This document shows positions 7,553 to 16,842 of a DNA stretch of 64,000 nucleotides, in pieces. The DNA is from Streptomyces sp. 135 (GTDB lineage Bacteria; Actinomycetota; Actinomycetes; Streptomycetales; Streptomycetaceae). Each line of letters begins with the position of its first letter. Position 1 is the first letter of the stretch. A model generated the notes under the pieces. It saw only the letters and a list, made by a program, of their open reading frames with translations, ran no database searches and was not told the DNA's origin. The stretch lies in the NCBI RefSeq assembly GCF_020026305.1, contig NZ_CP075691.1, positions 3,341,001-3,405,000 on the forward strand, given 5' to 3'. The position numbers were made by a program, and so were the translations under genes.

Positions 7553-9256
7553 GACCGCATCCCGCCTCACCCGACTGCCCAGAACCCATCCGCCCCTAAC
7601 CCGTCCGCCGACCAGGTCTCCGTCGTCGTGATCGGCTACGACGACGCCGCCCATGTCGCGGACGCGGTGCGCTCCGCGCTGGCCCAGGGCCCCGTCGTCC
7701 GCGAGGTGATCGCCGTCGACGACTGCTCGACGGACGGCAGCGACGCGGTCCTCGCCGGCCTCGCGGAGCGGGACCGGCGCGTGCGGGTGATCCGCCGCGC
7801 GAGCAACAGCGGCGGCTGCGGCACCCCCCGCAACGACGGGATCGACGCCGCGTCGGCGCCGTACGTGATGTTCCTGGACAGCGACGACGTGCTGCCGCCC
7901 GGCGCGGCGGCCGCGCTGCTCGCCGCGGCCGAACGGCACGGCGCCGAGGTCGCGTCGGGGCTGTGCGTGCGCCGCGAACTGCCCTCGGGCCGCGAGGTGC
8001 CCTGGCAGCCGGAGCTCTACGCCAAGGCCCGGCTCGTCGCCCGGCCCGAGCTGCGCACCCGCCTCGTCCACGACACGCTCTGCGTCAACAAGCTCTACCG
8101 CACCGGCTTCCTGCGCGAACACGGCATCCGCTTCCCCGAAGGCCGCTTCGTCTACGAGGACTTCGTCTTCACCGCGCGCGTGCTCGCCGCGGGCCCGCGC
8201 ATCGCGCTCGTCCCCGACACGGTGTACGTGTGGCACGTGCGGCGCGCCGCCGCCAAACTCTCCATCTCCCTGGACCGCTCGGGAATCACCAACTGGCAGG
8301 CCCGCATGGAGGCCCACCGCCAGGCCGTGGAGATCCTGCGGGACGCGCCGGGGCCCGGCGGCAAGCGGCTGGCGCGGGCGGCCCGCGCCAAGTTCATCGA
8401 CCACGGGCTGCGCATGTACGCCCGTGAACTGACCGCGCGCGGCGAGGAGTACCGGCGCGAGTGGTGGGCGCTCACGCGGGCGTACCTGGAGACGTTCGAC
8501 GCCGCCGACCTCGACGCCGCGCCCGCTCCGGGCCGCGTCATCGCGCGCGTCGTCCTCGCCTCCGAACAGCCGCGCGACCTGGGCCGCCTCAAGCAGGTGG
8601 CGGCGCGCCCCGCGCGGCTCGCGCCGCCGTATCCGAGGGCGGCCGACGGCACGCCCGTGTGGGCGGCGGACCTGCCCCAGGTCACCCTGGAGCACCTGCT
8701 GGTACGCCCCGTGCGGCTGCTCCCCCTCGCGGTCGACGGCGAGCTGCGGCCCCGCGCGGGCGGCAGCCGGCTCACGCTGCGGCTGCGCGAGCTGTACGGG
8801 CGGGTCGCGGCCGCGGGCCCCGACACCGTCGACGTCGAACTGGTGCACCGGCACAGCGGCCTGCCGGGCCTGCGCAGGACCGCGGCGTTCGGCCCCGAGC
8901 GGCCCGGCGAGACCTGGACCGCGGAGGTCCTGCTCGACCTCGGGTCACTGGACGGCGGCGTGTGGGACCTGCGGCTGCGGGTCCGCTTCGCCGACGGGAC
9001 GACGCGCGAGTCCACCGCCCACGCCGTCGCGGGACCCGGGCTGCTGCGCCGCACGGTGGTGCCGAACGGGCGGCACGGCGTCCTGCTCGTCCAGCCGTAC
9101 GCCACCCAGGCGGGGAACCTCTCGGTGCGGCTCGCCCCCGGCGTGCGGGGTGTCGCCGGGGTCGCGAAGCGGCGCCTCACGCGGCTGGCCGACTCCCTCA
9201 AGGGCTCCCTCAGGGGTTCCCTCGGAGTCTCCCTGGGGCGCGCTTCCGGCCGCTGA
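7550..9256 (+). CDS. TarS/TarP-like GT2 teichoic acid glycosyltransferase
   Basis: This 568-residue protein has an N-terminal GT-A domain: VIGYDD, VDDCSTDGS, NSGGCGTPRN (Asn86), FLDSDD (Asp110) and YEDFVF (Asp204). The same order of motifs occurs in Staphylococcus aureus TarS, which attaches GlcNAc to the polyribitol-phosphate chain from the cytosol and has NSGG, DSDD and an ED catalytic-base motif. Residues about 380-520 are a beta-rich C-terminal part, comparable in position to the TarS trimerisation or acceptor-binding modules. It is the paralogue of 19097-20773. The start is GTG 7550 without a ribosome-binding site; see the AT-rich -10 box. Sugar and linkage are unknown. Confidence 0.8.
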   Translation: MDRIPPHPTAQNPSAPNPSADQVSVVVIGYDDAAHVADAVRSALAQGPVVREVIAVDDCSTDGSDAVLAGLAERDRRVRVIRRASNSGGCGTPRNDGIDAASAPYVMFLDSDDVLPPGAAAALLAAAERHGAEVASGLCVRRELPSGREVPWQPELYAKARLVARPELRTRLVHDTLCVNKLYRTGFLREHGIRFPEGRFVYEDFVFTARVLAAGPRIALVPDTVYVWHVRRAAAKLSISLDRSGITNWQARMEAHRQAVEILRDAPGPGGKRLARAARAKFIDHGLRMYARELTARGEEYRREWWALTRAYLETFDAADLDAAPAPGRVIARVVLASEQPRDLGRLKQVAARPARLAPPYPRAADGTPVWAADLPQVTLEHLLVRPVRLLPLAVDGELRPRAGGSRLTLRLRELYGRVAAAGPDTVDVELVHRHSGLPGLRRTAAFGPERPGETWTAEVLLDLGSLDGGVWDLRLRVRFADGTTRESTAHAVAGPGLLRRTVVPNGRHGVLLVQPYATQAGNLSVRLAPGVRGVAGVAKRRLTRLADSLKGSLRGSLGVSLGRASGR

Positions 9257-9329
9257 CACGGCCCGTACACCGGCTCTGCGACACTGCACCTTCACGGAAC
9301 ACGCGCGACAAGACGGGACAAGGACGACC

Positions 9330-10322
9330 ATGACCTGGCTGATCACCGGCGGCGCCGGATACATCGGGGCGCACGTCGTCCGCGCCATGACGGAGGCGGG
9401 CGAGCGGGCCGTGGTCTACGACGACCTGTCCACCGGCATCGCCGAACGCCTCCCGGCGGGCGTCCCGCTCGTGACCGGCTCGACGCTGGACGCGGAGCTC
9501 GTCGCCCGCGCCCTGAAGGACCACGCCATCACCGGCGTCATCCACCTGGCGGCGAAGAAGCAGGTCGGCGAGTCGGTGGAACAGCCCCTGCGCTACTACC
9601 GCGAGAACGTGGAAGGCCTGCGGGTCCTCCTCGAAGCGGTGGTGGAGGCCGGGGTCCCGTCCTTCGTCCTCTCCTCCTCCGCCGCGGTGTACGGCATGCC
9701 GGATGTCGACCTCGTCACCGAGGAGACACCGTGCCTGCCGATGAGCCCCTACGGCGAGACGAAGCTGGCGGGCGAGTGGCTGGTGCGGGCCACCGGCCGC
9801 GCGCACGGCCTGGCGACGGCGTCCTTGCGCTACTTCAACGTGGCGGGGGCGGCCTCGCCCGAGCTGGCGGACACCGGCGTCTACAACCTCGTCCCGATGG
9901 TCTTCGAGAAGCTCACCGCCGGTGAGTCCCCCCGCGTCTTCGGCGCGGACTACGCCACCCCGGACGGCACCTGCGTACGCGACTACATCCACGTCGTCGA
10001 CGTGGCCGAGGCCCATGTGGCGACGGCCCGCAGGCTCGCGGCGGCGGCGCCCGGCACGGACCTGACCCTCAACGTCGGCCGGGGCGAGGGCGTCTCGGTG
10101 CGCGAGATGACGGACCTCATCAACGACGTGACGGGGTACGCCATCCCCGCCGAGGTCACCGGCCGCCGCCCCGGCGACCCGGCCCGCGTGGTGGCCGCGG
10201 CGGACCGCGTCGCCACGGAACTGGGCTGGACGGCCAAGCGCGACGTGCGCGACATGATCACCTCGGCGTGGGCGGGGTGGGTGCGGCTGCATCCGGAGGC
10301 GGGCGCCCGCCCGGGGGTGTAG
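9330..10322 (+). CDS. galE: UDP-glucose 4-epimerase
   Basis: This 330-residue short-chain dehydrogenase-type epimerase interconverts UDP-glucose and UDP-galactose (or their N-acetyl forms). It shows the NAD-binding GGAGYIG at residues 7-13, SSSAAVYG with the catalytic Ser, and SPYGETK carrying the Tyr-x-x-x-Lys pair. The conserved GTCVRDYIHVVD stretch of GalE is also present. The ATG at 9330 follows AAGGAC and begins exactly at the family N-terminus; the open frame runs further upstream but without family similarity. Its place between teichoic acid genes suggests it supplies UDP-Gal or UDP-GalNAc to the glycosyltransferases around it. Confidence 0.93.
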   Translation: MTWLITGGAGYIGAHVVRAMTEAGERAVVYDDLSTGIAERLPAGVPLVTGSTLDAELVARALKDHAITGVIHLAAKKQVGESVEQPLRYYRENVEGLRVLLEAVVEAGVPSFVLSSSAAVYGMPDVDLVTEETPCLPMSPYGETKLAGEWLVRATGRAHGLATASLRYFNVAGAASPELADTGVYNLVPMVFEKLTAGESPRVFGADYATPDGTCVRDYIHVVDVAEAHVATARRLAAAAPGTDLTLNVGRGEGVSVREMTDLINDVTGYAIPAEVTGRRPGDPARVVAAADRVATELGWTAKRDVRDMITSAWAGWVRLHPEAGARPGV

Positions 10323-10440
10323 CAGGCCCCACCATCGGTCCGGGGGAGCGCCCCGTCGTTGCGGCGGCCGACCGGTGACAGCGTGGGTGCCGGGCCGCCG
10401 CACGGCGCGCCGGCCACCCGCCCCCGGAAGGAATCACCCC

Positions 10441-10605
10441 ATGAAGGCCCTGCTCTGGCTCGTCCTGGCCGCCGCTGTCGCCGTCAACGTCTCGACCAGC
10501 CTCGTCTTCGACGGCGTCCAGCAGGTCCTGATCAGCGTCGCCACGGGCGCCGTGGCGCTCGGCACGGCGGTGACGCTGTACGTGACGCGGCGCCGCGACG
10601 CCTGA
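10441..10605 (+). CDS. Small two-helix membrane protein
   Basis: This 54-residue protein starts at ATG 10441, 7 nt after a strong GGAAGGAA ribosome-binding site at 10426-10433. It has two hydrophobic segments (about residues 3-17 and 24-47) and ends in a basic tail, TRRRDA. No family was recognised. The good ribosome-binding site and membrane pattern support a real gene, which may be co-transcribed with galE. It could equally be a short regulator-linked protein; no function is proposed. Confidence 0.6.
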   Translation: MKALLWLVLAAAVAVNVSTSLVFDGVQQVLISVATGAVALGTAVTLYVTRRRDA

Positions 10606-10632
10606 GCAGCCGCTTTCAACGGCCGACGCCGC

Positions 10633-11301
10633 TCAGAGCGCCCGCAGCCCGGCGGCCGTGGCCGCCGCGAGCCGGCCCAGGTACCCCTTGGGCAGCTGGG
10701 CCCGCACCACCACCGAGCGCCAGTAGAGCGGCCCCGACACCAGGTCGAGGGCCAGCTCCTCGTCGGCCCCCTCCCGCAGCTCGCCCCGCTCGACGGCGGC
10801 CCGCACGATGCCGCTCGCGACTCCGTGCTGCCCTTCGCGCAGCGCCTTCTGGAGCGCCTCGGCGATCTCGGGATTGCGGGCCGCCTCGGCCTGGAGGTCG
10901 GGGATGATCTGCGAGGCGACGGGGTGCCGCAGGGCGCGTGAGGTCACCTCGTACAGCAGCCGCAGATCGCCCTCCAGGGAGCCGGTGTCCGGCGCGGGGA
11001 GCCCCTGGACCGCTATGGCCGACACCAGGTCGAGCACGAGGTGCAGCTTGGAGCGCCAGCGGCGGTAGACGGCGGTCTTGCCGACGCCCGCGCGGCGGGC
11101 GATGCCCTCGATGGACATGCGCGCGTACCCGACGGAGGCCAGTTCCTCGAAGACGGCGGCCCGGATGGCCTCGGTCACGTCCTCGCGGAGCACGGCCGCT
11201 CCGGCGGGCGCCCTGCGGCGCGGCCGTGCCCCCGTGGGCGCGCCCTGCTGCTCGCCCTCCGGCCCGCCCGCCTGTTCACCCTCTGGCCTGCTCGTCGTCA
11301 T
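10633..11301 (-). CDS. TetR-family transcriptional regulator
   Basis: This 222-residue regulator starts at ATG 11301 (MTTSRPEG); a longer frame to 11358 would read through the putative operator. The N-terminal 35 residues are a Gly/Glu/Arg-rich arm. The TetR helix-turn-helix spans about 40-90 (SIEGIARRAGVGKTAVYRRW) and the rest is an alpha-helical ligand and dimer domain ending PKGYLGRL, as in the TetR_C_11-type branch. It is divergent from the TagG/TagH exporter genes, and two copies of an 11-bp repeat lie in the 146-bp gap. It may therefore control export of the wall polymer or itself. The ligand is unknown. Confidence 0.85.
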   Translation of the reverse strand: MTTSRPEGEQAGGPEGEQQGAPTGARPRRRAPAGAAVLREDVTEAIRAAVFEELASVGYARMSIEGIARRAGVGKTAVYRRWRSKLHLVLDLVSAIAVQGLPAPDTGSLEGDLRLLYEVTSRALRHPVASQIIPDLQAEAARNPEIAEALQKALREGQHGVASGIVRAAVERGELREGADEELALDLVSGPLYWRSVVVRAQLPKGYLGRLAAATAAGLRAL

Positions 11302-11330
11302 ACGGACAGCATAAGCAGGGCCTGGCGTCA

Positions 11331-11390
11331 CGACGATACGGTTGCGTTCCGACGTCACGAGGTCCTACGCTCGGCGTTGCGACGATACGG
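11331..11390. promoter_or_regulatory. Repeated operator candidate between tetR and tagGH
   Basis: The sequence cgacgatacgg occurs at 11331-11341 and again at 11380-11390, 49 bp apart in the same orientation. The first copy runs into gttgcgttccgacg, and the second is followed by a small palindrome, gggaccgtccc (11388-11398). The position between divergent genes suggests binding sites for the TetR protein. This is inferred from position and repetition only. Confidence 0.45.
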
Positions 11391-11447
11391 GACCGTCCCG
11401 ACGTACGCCGCAGCCCTCCGCAGCCTCCCCGAGCGAAAGCCACGGAT

Positions 11448-12368
11448 GTGAGCCAGGACCTCGACGCACCACCGCCCGCACCCCCCACCCAGGCGGCCCC
11501 CCTCTCCCCCGCCGAACTCGCCGCCCGGCACGGCCTGACCGTCAGCGGCGCCCGCCCCTCCCTGCCCGCGTACGTCCGGCAGCTGTGGCGGCGCCGCCAC
11601 TTCATCACCGCCTTCGCGACGGCCAAGCTGACGGCCCAGTACAGCCAGGCCAAGCTCGGCCAGCTCTGGCAGGTGATGACCCCGCTCCTGAACGCGGCGG
11701 TCTACTACTTCGTCTTCGGCGTCCTGATGGACACCAAGCGGGACGTGGAGGACTACGTCCCGTTCCTGGTCACCGGCGTCTTCGTCTTCACGTTCACGCA
11801 AGCGTCCGTCATGGCCGGCACCCGTGCCATATCGGGCAGCCTCGGCCTGGTCCGCGCCCTGCACTTCCCGCGGGCGTCGCTGCCCATCTCGTACTGCCTG
11901 CAACAGCTCCAGCAGCTGCTGTTCTCCATGGCCGCGCTCGTCGTGATCCTGCTCTGCTTCGGCGTCCCGCCCGCGCCGTCCTGGCTCCTGGTGATCCCGG
12001 TCCTCGTACTCCAGTTCACGTTCAACACGGGCCTGGCGCTCGTCATGGCCCGGCTCGGCAGCAGGACGCCGGACATCGCGCAGCTGATGCCGTTCGTGCT
12101 GCGGACGTGGATGTACGGATCCGGGGTGATGTGGAGCATCGACGCGGTCCTGAAGGACCGGGGCCTGCCGCACGCCGTCCAGGTCCTCCTGGAGTGCAAT
12201 CCGGCCGCCGTCTACATCGACCTGATGCGGTTCGCCCTGATCGACACCTTCCGGGCGGACCAGCTCCCGCACCACGTGTGGGCCTGGGCGCTGGGCTGGG
12301 CGCTGCTCGCCGGGATCGGCGGGTTCATCTACTTCTGGAAGGCAGAGGAGACGTACGGCCGTGGCTGA
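11448..12368 (+). CDS. tagG: Teichoic acid ABC exporter permease (TagG-like, ABC-2 type)
   Basis: This 306-residue ABC-2 permease has a cytosolic N-terminus of about 60 residues (Pro/Ala-rich, then RRRHFITAFATAKL), about six membrane helices and a short basic end. It forms the membrane part of the exporter that carries lipid-linked wall teichoic acid across the cytoplasmic membrane. Typical features are the AQYSQAKLGQLWQ amphipathic segment before helix 1 and the E-x-NP motif (LLECNPAAVYIDLMR) of polysaccharide-type ABC-2 permeases. The start is GTG 11448; no other in-frame start gives a sensible N-terminus. The ATPase gene overlaps its end by 8 bp. Confidence 0.9.
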   Translation: MSQDLDAPPPAPPTQAAPLSPAELAARHGLTVSGARPSLPAYVRQLWRRRHFITAFATAKLTAQYSQAKLGQLWQVMTPLLNAAVYYFVFGVLMDTKRDVEDYVPFLVTGVFVFTFTQASVMAGTRAISGSLGLVRALHFPRASLPISYCLQQLQQLLFSMAALVVILLCFGVPPAPSWLLVIPVLVLQFTFNTGLALVMARLGSRTPDIAQLMPFVLRTWMYGSGVMWSIDAVLKDRGLPHAVQVLLECNPAAVYIDLMRFALIDTFRADQLPHHVWAWALGWALLAGIGGFIYFWKAEETYGRG

Positions 12369-13143
12369 GACAGAGCGGACCCCCGCCCCCACCGTCATCG
12401 TCGACCAGGTCGACATCGTCTACCGCGTGCACGGCACCGGCGCGGGCCGCGGCACCGCCACCGCCGCGCTCAACCGGATCATCGGCGGCCGCGGGAGGGC
12501 CGAGGCACGCGCGGGCACGCGCACGGTGCACGCCGTCAGGAACGTGTCCTTCACGGCCTTCAAGGGCGAGGCGATCGGCCTGATCGGCACCAACGGCTCG
12601 GGCAAGTCGACGCTGCTCAAGGCGGTCGCGGGACTGCTCCCCGTGGAGCGCGGGCGTATCTTCACCGACGGCCAGCCCTCCCTGCTCGGCGTGAACGCCG
12701 CGATGATGAACGACCTGACGGGTGAGCGCAACGTACGCCTCGGCGGGCTCGCGATGGGCATGAGCCGCGAGCAGGTGGCGGAGCGCTACGACGACATCGT
12801 CGGCTTCTCCGGCATCAACGAGAAGGGCGACTTCATCACGTTGCCGATGCGTACGTACTCCTCCGGCATGGCGGCCCGCCTGCGCTTCTCCATCGCGGCC
12901 GCCAAGGACCACGACGTCCTGCTCATCGACGAGGCGCTGGCCACCGGCGACCGCTCCTTCCAGAAGCGCTCCGAGGCCCGCATCCGCGAGCTGCGCGAGC
13001 GCGCGGGCACGGTCTTCCTGGTCAGCCACAACAACAAGTCGATCCGCGACACCTGCGACCGGGTGCTATGGCTGGAGCGCGGCGAGCTGCGGATGGACGG
13101 CCCCACGGCGGACGTACTGAAGGAGTACGAGAGGTTCGCGTGA
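12361..13143 (+). CDS. tagH: Teichoic acid ABC exporter ATPase (TagH-like)
   Basis: This 260-residue nucleotide-binding protein powers polymer export together with the preceding permease. It shows Walker A GTNGSGKST (about 77-85), a polysaccharide-exporter-type signature YSSGM rather than the usual LSGGQ, Walker B VLLIDEALATGD, and the switch histidine in VSHN. It is as short as minimal TagH or Wzt ATPases and has no C-terminal carbohydrate-binding extension. The GTG start at 12361 overlaps the permease stop by 8 bp. Near residues 28-53 there is an Arg/Gly/Ala-rich insert before the canonical fold. A promoter-like site follows the gene, so the next gene need not depend on this operon. Confidence 0.93.
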   Translation: MAETERTPAPTVIVDQVDIVYRVHGTGAGRGTATAALNRIIGGRGRAEARAGTRTVHAVRNVSFTAFKGEAIGLIGTNGSGKSTLLKAVAGLLPVERGRIFTDGQPSLLGVNAAMMNDLTGERNVRLGGLAMGMSREQVAERYDDIVGFSGINEKGDFITLPMRTYSSGMAARLRFSIAAAKDHDVLLIDEALATGDRSFQKRSEARIRELRERAGTVFLVSHNNKSIRDTCDRVLWLERGELRMDGPTADVLKEYERFA

Positions 13144-13175
13144 CCGCGCGGCTCAAAACCGGACAGGTAGCCCTT

Positions 13176-13205
13176 TTGTCGCATCAATATGCGCATCCTT
13201 ACACT
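13176..13205 (+). promoter_or_regulatory. Sigma-70-like promoter for A2-B2-TarS-like operon
   Basis: TTGTCG (13176-13181) and TACACT (13200-13205) are separated by 18 bp within an unusually AT-rich gap. The first gene start, GTG 13237, follows with GAAGGAG at 13225-13231. Confidence 0.5.
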
Positions 13206-13236
13206 ATGGGAGCGTTTAGCAACAGAAGGAGTGCGC

Positions 13237-16200
13237 GTGCAGCCACGGCTGAGTGTTGTCGTCCCCGTCTACAACGTCGAGCTCTACCTCGACGAGTGCC
13301 TGGAGTCCCTGGCGGCCCAGACCTTCACGGACTTCGAAGTGGTCATGGTCGACGACGGGTCGACGGACGGCAGCGCGGCCATCGCCGAGGCCTTCGCGGC
13401 GGCCGACCCCCGCTTCCGCCTGATATCCCAGGAGAACAAGGGCCTCGGCGCGGCGCGCAACACCGGCGTGCGGGAGATGTCCCCGGGCAGCGAGTACCTC
13501 GCGTTCGTGGACAGTGACGACACGCTGCCCGCGACGGCGTACGCCCTGCTCATCGAGACGCTCGACGCCACCGGCTCGGACTTCGCGGCGGGCAACGTCA
13601 CCCGCTTCCGCTCCGCCGGGTACGTCCAGTCGCCCGTGCACCGCGTGCCGTTCGCGGCGACCCGGCTGCGTACGCACGTCTCGAAGTTCCGCCCGCTGCT
13701 GACCGACCGCACCGCGTGGAACAAGGTCTACCGCCGCTCCTTCTGGGAGAAGCACCGGCTCGCGTACCCCGAGGCCATGCTCTACGAGGACGCCCCCGTC
13801 AGCGTCCCCGCGCACTACCTCGCGGACGCCGTGGACGTCCTGAGCGAGCCGATCTACAACTGGCGCGAGCGCGAGATCGGCGAGCGGTCCATCACGCAGA
13901 ACCGCACCAACCCGCAAGGGCTCATCGACCGCGTGAAGTCGATCCGCATGGTGCGCGAGTTCCTGCTGGCACGCGTCGGCGACGATCCGATGTACGCCGA
14001 ACACCTGCGGGTCTACGACAACAACGCCCTCGCCGAGGAGATCCCGCTCTTCTGGCGGGTCCTGCCCGGCTCGGACGCCGCGTACCAGGAGGCGTTCCTG
14101 GAGCACGTGGGCCGCCTCGTCCGGGAGATCGGGCAGGACGCGGTGCGCGCGCTGCACGTGCCGCACAAGCTGAAGCTGTATCTGACCGTGCACCGGCGCC
14201 TGGACGAGCTGATCGCGCAGCTGGAGTTCGAGAAGGAGCACGGCGGCTCGATCCCGGTCACCGGGACGCTGCACCCGAAGGCCGACTACCCCTTCCTCGA
14301 CCCGGCCGCCCCGGTGCCGGACGCGGTGCTGCGCCTCGGCCCCGAGCTGCGGCTGCGCAGCCGCCTCGATGAGGCCGCCTGGCACGACGGCAAGCTGTGG
14401 CTGTCCGGCTGGGCGTTCCCGCGCCAGCTCGGCGCCGAGTCGCGGAGCAAGGCGCTGAAGTCGCTGATCCTGAAGGAGAAGGGCAGCCGCCGCAGGGTCC
14501 TCGTGCCTGCCCGCGCCCATCTCGACCCGGAGGCCACCGTGGCCTCGGGCGCCGAGTTCCGGCACGCCGACTGGGCGGGCTTCGGGGCGCTGGTGAACCC
14601 GGCGCGGCTGCGGCACCGCGGCAAGTGGGTGGACGGCCTGTGGTACGTGCGTGTCGCCGTGGCCGGCACGGGCTCGACGCCGCGGCGCGGGCCGCTGTAC
14701 GGCGCGGGCACGGGCTCCGGGCAGACGCCGCCCGCGCACTGGGTCACCGAGGACGTCCGCGTCGCCCCGCAGATCCAGGACGGCGAACTGGCCATCCGCG
14801 TGGAGACGGCGCACGCGCGCGCCCTGGAGGTCCGCGCCGAGGGCAGCGGCCTCCTCGTACGCGGTGTGCTGCGCACGGCACCCGACGGCGCGGCCCGGCT
14901 GCGCATGCGCCACCGCGAGTCCGGCACGATCCGCACGGTCCCGCTGGACCTCGGCGTCCCGCGCGAGGGCCACGTCCCGTTCACCGCCCAGGTGGACACG
15001 GCGGCCCTGACGGAGGTCCGCGAGGACCACGAGCGCCTGCGGCCGACGCAGGCGGAGCGGTCGATCGGCCGGTGGGACATGTCGGTGGAGATCGTCACCG
15101 GGACCGGGACCGAGGCCGGGGCTGAGGCTGGGGCCAGGTCGACCCGCCTCGCCCTCATCCTGGACGACCGCGAAGGCTTCTCCGGCGCCCAGTTCCCGCA
15201 CGGCGACCGCGCGATGTACGCCCGCCGCAGCCCCGGCGGCTACCTCCAGCTCTGCGACCAGCCCGCGCAGCCGCTGGTCGACCGCGTCTCCGTGGCCCCC
15301 GACGGCACTGTCACCCTCACCGGCAGCTATCCGGCCCAGGGCGCCTGCGACCTCGAACTGGTCCTGCGCCAGACCTGGTCGGGCCACGAGTACACGTTCC
15401 CCGCCCGCGCCGAGGGCGGCCGCTTCACAGCGCGCTTCGTCCCCGCCCCCACCCACGCCCACGCGGGCGCCACCCCCCTGCGGGCCGGCTTCTGGTGGCC
15501 GTCCGTGCAGAAGCCGGACGGCTCCCGCACCGCCGTGCAGCTCGCCCCGCCCGTCCACGCGCACCTGCCCCTGGAGGTCGTGGCGCACGGCAAGCGCGTC
15601 GAGCTTCAGGTCCGGCAGTACGACCAGCTGGCCCTGATGGCCCACTCCGAACTGCGCCCCGACGAGCGCAGCCGCTACCGCCAGACGAGGCTGCGCACCG
15701 AGGCCTACCCGGCCGCCCGCCACGAGCCGCTGCGCGAGGCCGTCCTGTACGACGTCTTCGGCGGCCGCATGTACGGCGACTCGCCGCGCGCGATCCACGA
15801 GGAGATGGTCCGCCGGGGCCTGCCGGTCGAGCACCTGTGGGTCGTCAAGGACGGCCAGTGCCAGGTCCCGGCCACCGCCAAGGCGGTGCGCGTGCACAGC
15901 CCCGAGTACTACGAGGCGATGGCCCGCTCCCGCTACATCGTCGGCAACACGCACTTCCCGCGCTGGCTGGAGCGGCGCGAGGGCCAGCAGATCGTCCAGA
16001 CCTGGCACGGCACGCCGCTCAAGCGGATCGGCTTCGACTTCGACAACGACCACTTCGCGAGCACCCAGTACCTGATGGACCTGGACCGCGAGCGCCACCA
16101 GTGGACGATGCTGCTCTCCCCCAACCGGTTCAGCACGCCGATCATGCGCAGCGCCTTCCGGTTCGGCGGCGACGTGGAGGGCGAACTCCTGGAGGCGGGC

Positions 16201-16842
16201 TACCCCCGCAACGACGTGCTGCTCGCCCCCGACCGCGCCGAGCGCGCCGCCCGCGTACGCCGCGCGCTCGGCCTGCCCGAGGGCAAGAAGGTGGTCCTCT
16301 ACGCCCCGACGTGGCGCGAGGACAAGCAGCGCCACCGCGGCGGCTTCCTGCTCGACCTGCGCATCGACCTGGAGAAGGCGCGGCACGAACTGGGCGACGA
16401 CCACGTCCTGCTGATCCGCCCGCACGCGCACATCGTGGAGCCGGTACCGGGCGCGGGCGACGGCTTCGTGTGGGACGTGGCCGGCTACCCCGACATCATG
16501 GACCTGCTCCTGATCGCCGACGTCCTGGTCACCGACTACTCCTCGGTGATGTTCGACTTCGCCGTGACGGGCCGTCCGATGCTGTTCTTCACGTACGACC
16601 TGGAGCACTACCGCGACCGGCTGCGCGGCTTCTACTTCGACTTCGTCGAGCGCGCGCCGGGCCCGCTGCTCCCGACCTCCGACGAACTGATCGCGGCACT
16701 GCGCGACGTGGACGCGATGAGTGCGCCGTACGGACGGGCGTACGACGACTTCCGCGCCGAGTTCTGCGACCTGGACGACGGGCAGGCCGCGCGCCGCGTC
16801 GTGGACCGGATGCTGGCCCACCGAGGGACGACCACCGCATGA
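13237..16842 (+). CDS. Bifunctional GT-A glycosyltransferase / CDP-glycerol glycerophosphotransferase (A2)
   Basis: This 1201-residue protein is built like A1 and appears intact in both halves. The GT2 domain (1-230) has DDGSTDGS, FVDSDD and AWNKVYRRSFW followed by YED. A beta-rich middle region (about 380-800) follows. The TagF-like half (about 860-1195) has GNTHFP, WHGTPLKRIG with His924, LYAPTWRED, IRPH and VTDYSSVMFDFA. Expected role: sugar transfer plus glycerol-phosphate polymerisation on the lipid-linked chain at the inner membrane face. The start GTG 13237 is chosen because GAAGGAG lies 5 nt before it and because A1 begins with the same VQPRLSVVVP. The next gene overlaps its stop by 4 bp (ATGA). 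Confidence 0.9.
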   Translation: MQPRLSVVVPVYNVELYLDECLESLAAQTFTDFEVVMVDDGSTDGSAAIAEAFAAADPRFRLISQENKGLGAARNTGVREMSPGSEYLAFVDSDDTLPATAYALLIETLDATGSDFAAGNVTRFRSAGYVQSPVHRVPFAATRLRTHVSKFRPLLTDRTAWNKVYRRSFWEKHRLAYPEAMLYEDAPVSVPAHYLADAVDVLSEPIYNWREREIGERSITQNRTNPQGLIDRVKSIRMVREFLLARVGDDPMYAEHLRVYDNNALAEEIPLFWRVLPGSDAAYQEAFLEHVGRLVREIGQDAVRALHVPHKLKLYLTVHRRLDELIAQLEFEKEHGGSIPVTGTLHPKADYPFLDPAAPVPDAVLRLGPELRLRSRLDEAAWHDGKLWLSGWAFPRQLGAESRSKALKSLILKEKGSRRRVLVPARAHLDPEATVASGAEFRHADWAGFGALVNPARLRHRGKWVDGLWYVRVAVAGTGSTPRRGPLYGAGTGSGQTPPAHWVTEDVRVAPQIQDGELAIRVETAHARALEVRAEGSGLLVRGVLRTAPDGAARLRMRHRESGTIRTVPLDLGVPREGHVPFTAQVDTAALTEVREDHERLRPTQAERSIGRWDMSVEIVTGTGTEAGAEAGARSTRLALILDDREGFSGAQFPHGDRAMYARRSPGGYLQLCDQPAQPLVDRVSVAPDGTVTLTGSYPAQGACDLELVLRQTWSGHEYTFPARAEGGRFTARFVPAPTHAHAGATPLRAGFWWPSVQKPDGSRTAVQLAPPVHAHLPLEVVAHGKRVELQVRQYDQLALMAHSELRPDERSRYRQTRLRTEAYPAARHEPLREAVLYDVFGGRMYGDSPRAIHEEMVRRGLPVEHLWVVKDGQCQVPATAKAVRVHSPEYYEAMARSRYIVGNTHFPRWLERREGQQIVQTWHGTPLKRIGFDFDNDHFASTQYLMDLDRERHQWTMLLSPNRFSTPIMRSAFRFGGDVEGELLEAGYPRNDVLLAPDRAERAARVRRALGLPEGKKVVLYAPTWREDKQRHRGGFLLDLRIDLEKARHELGDDHVLLIRPHAHIVEPVPGAGDGFVWDVAGYPDIMDLLLIADVLVTDYSSVMFDFAVTGRPMLFFTYDLEHYRDRLRGFYFDFVERAPGPLLPTSDELIAALRDVDAMSAPYGRAYDDFRAEFCDLDDGQAARRVVDRMLAHRGTTTA

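Noticed and set aside
13216..16821. 1201-residue open frame antisense to A2
   Set aside because: It mirrors a strongly supported gene, has no recognisable domain and reflects high GC at third codon positions.
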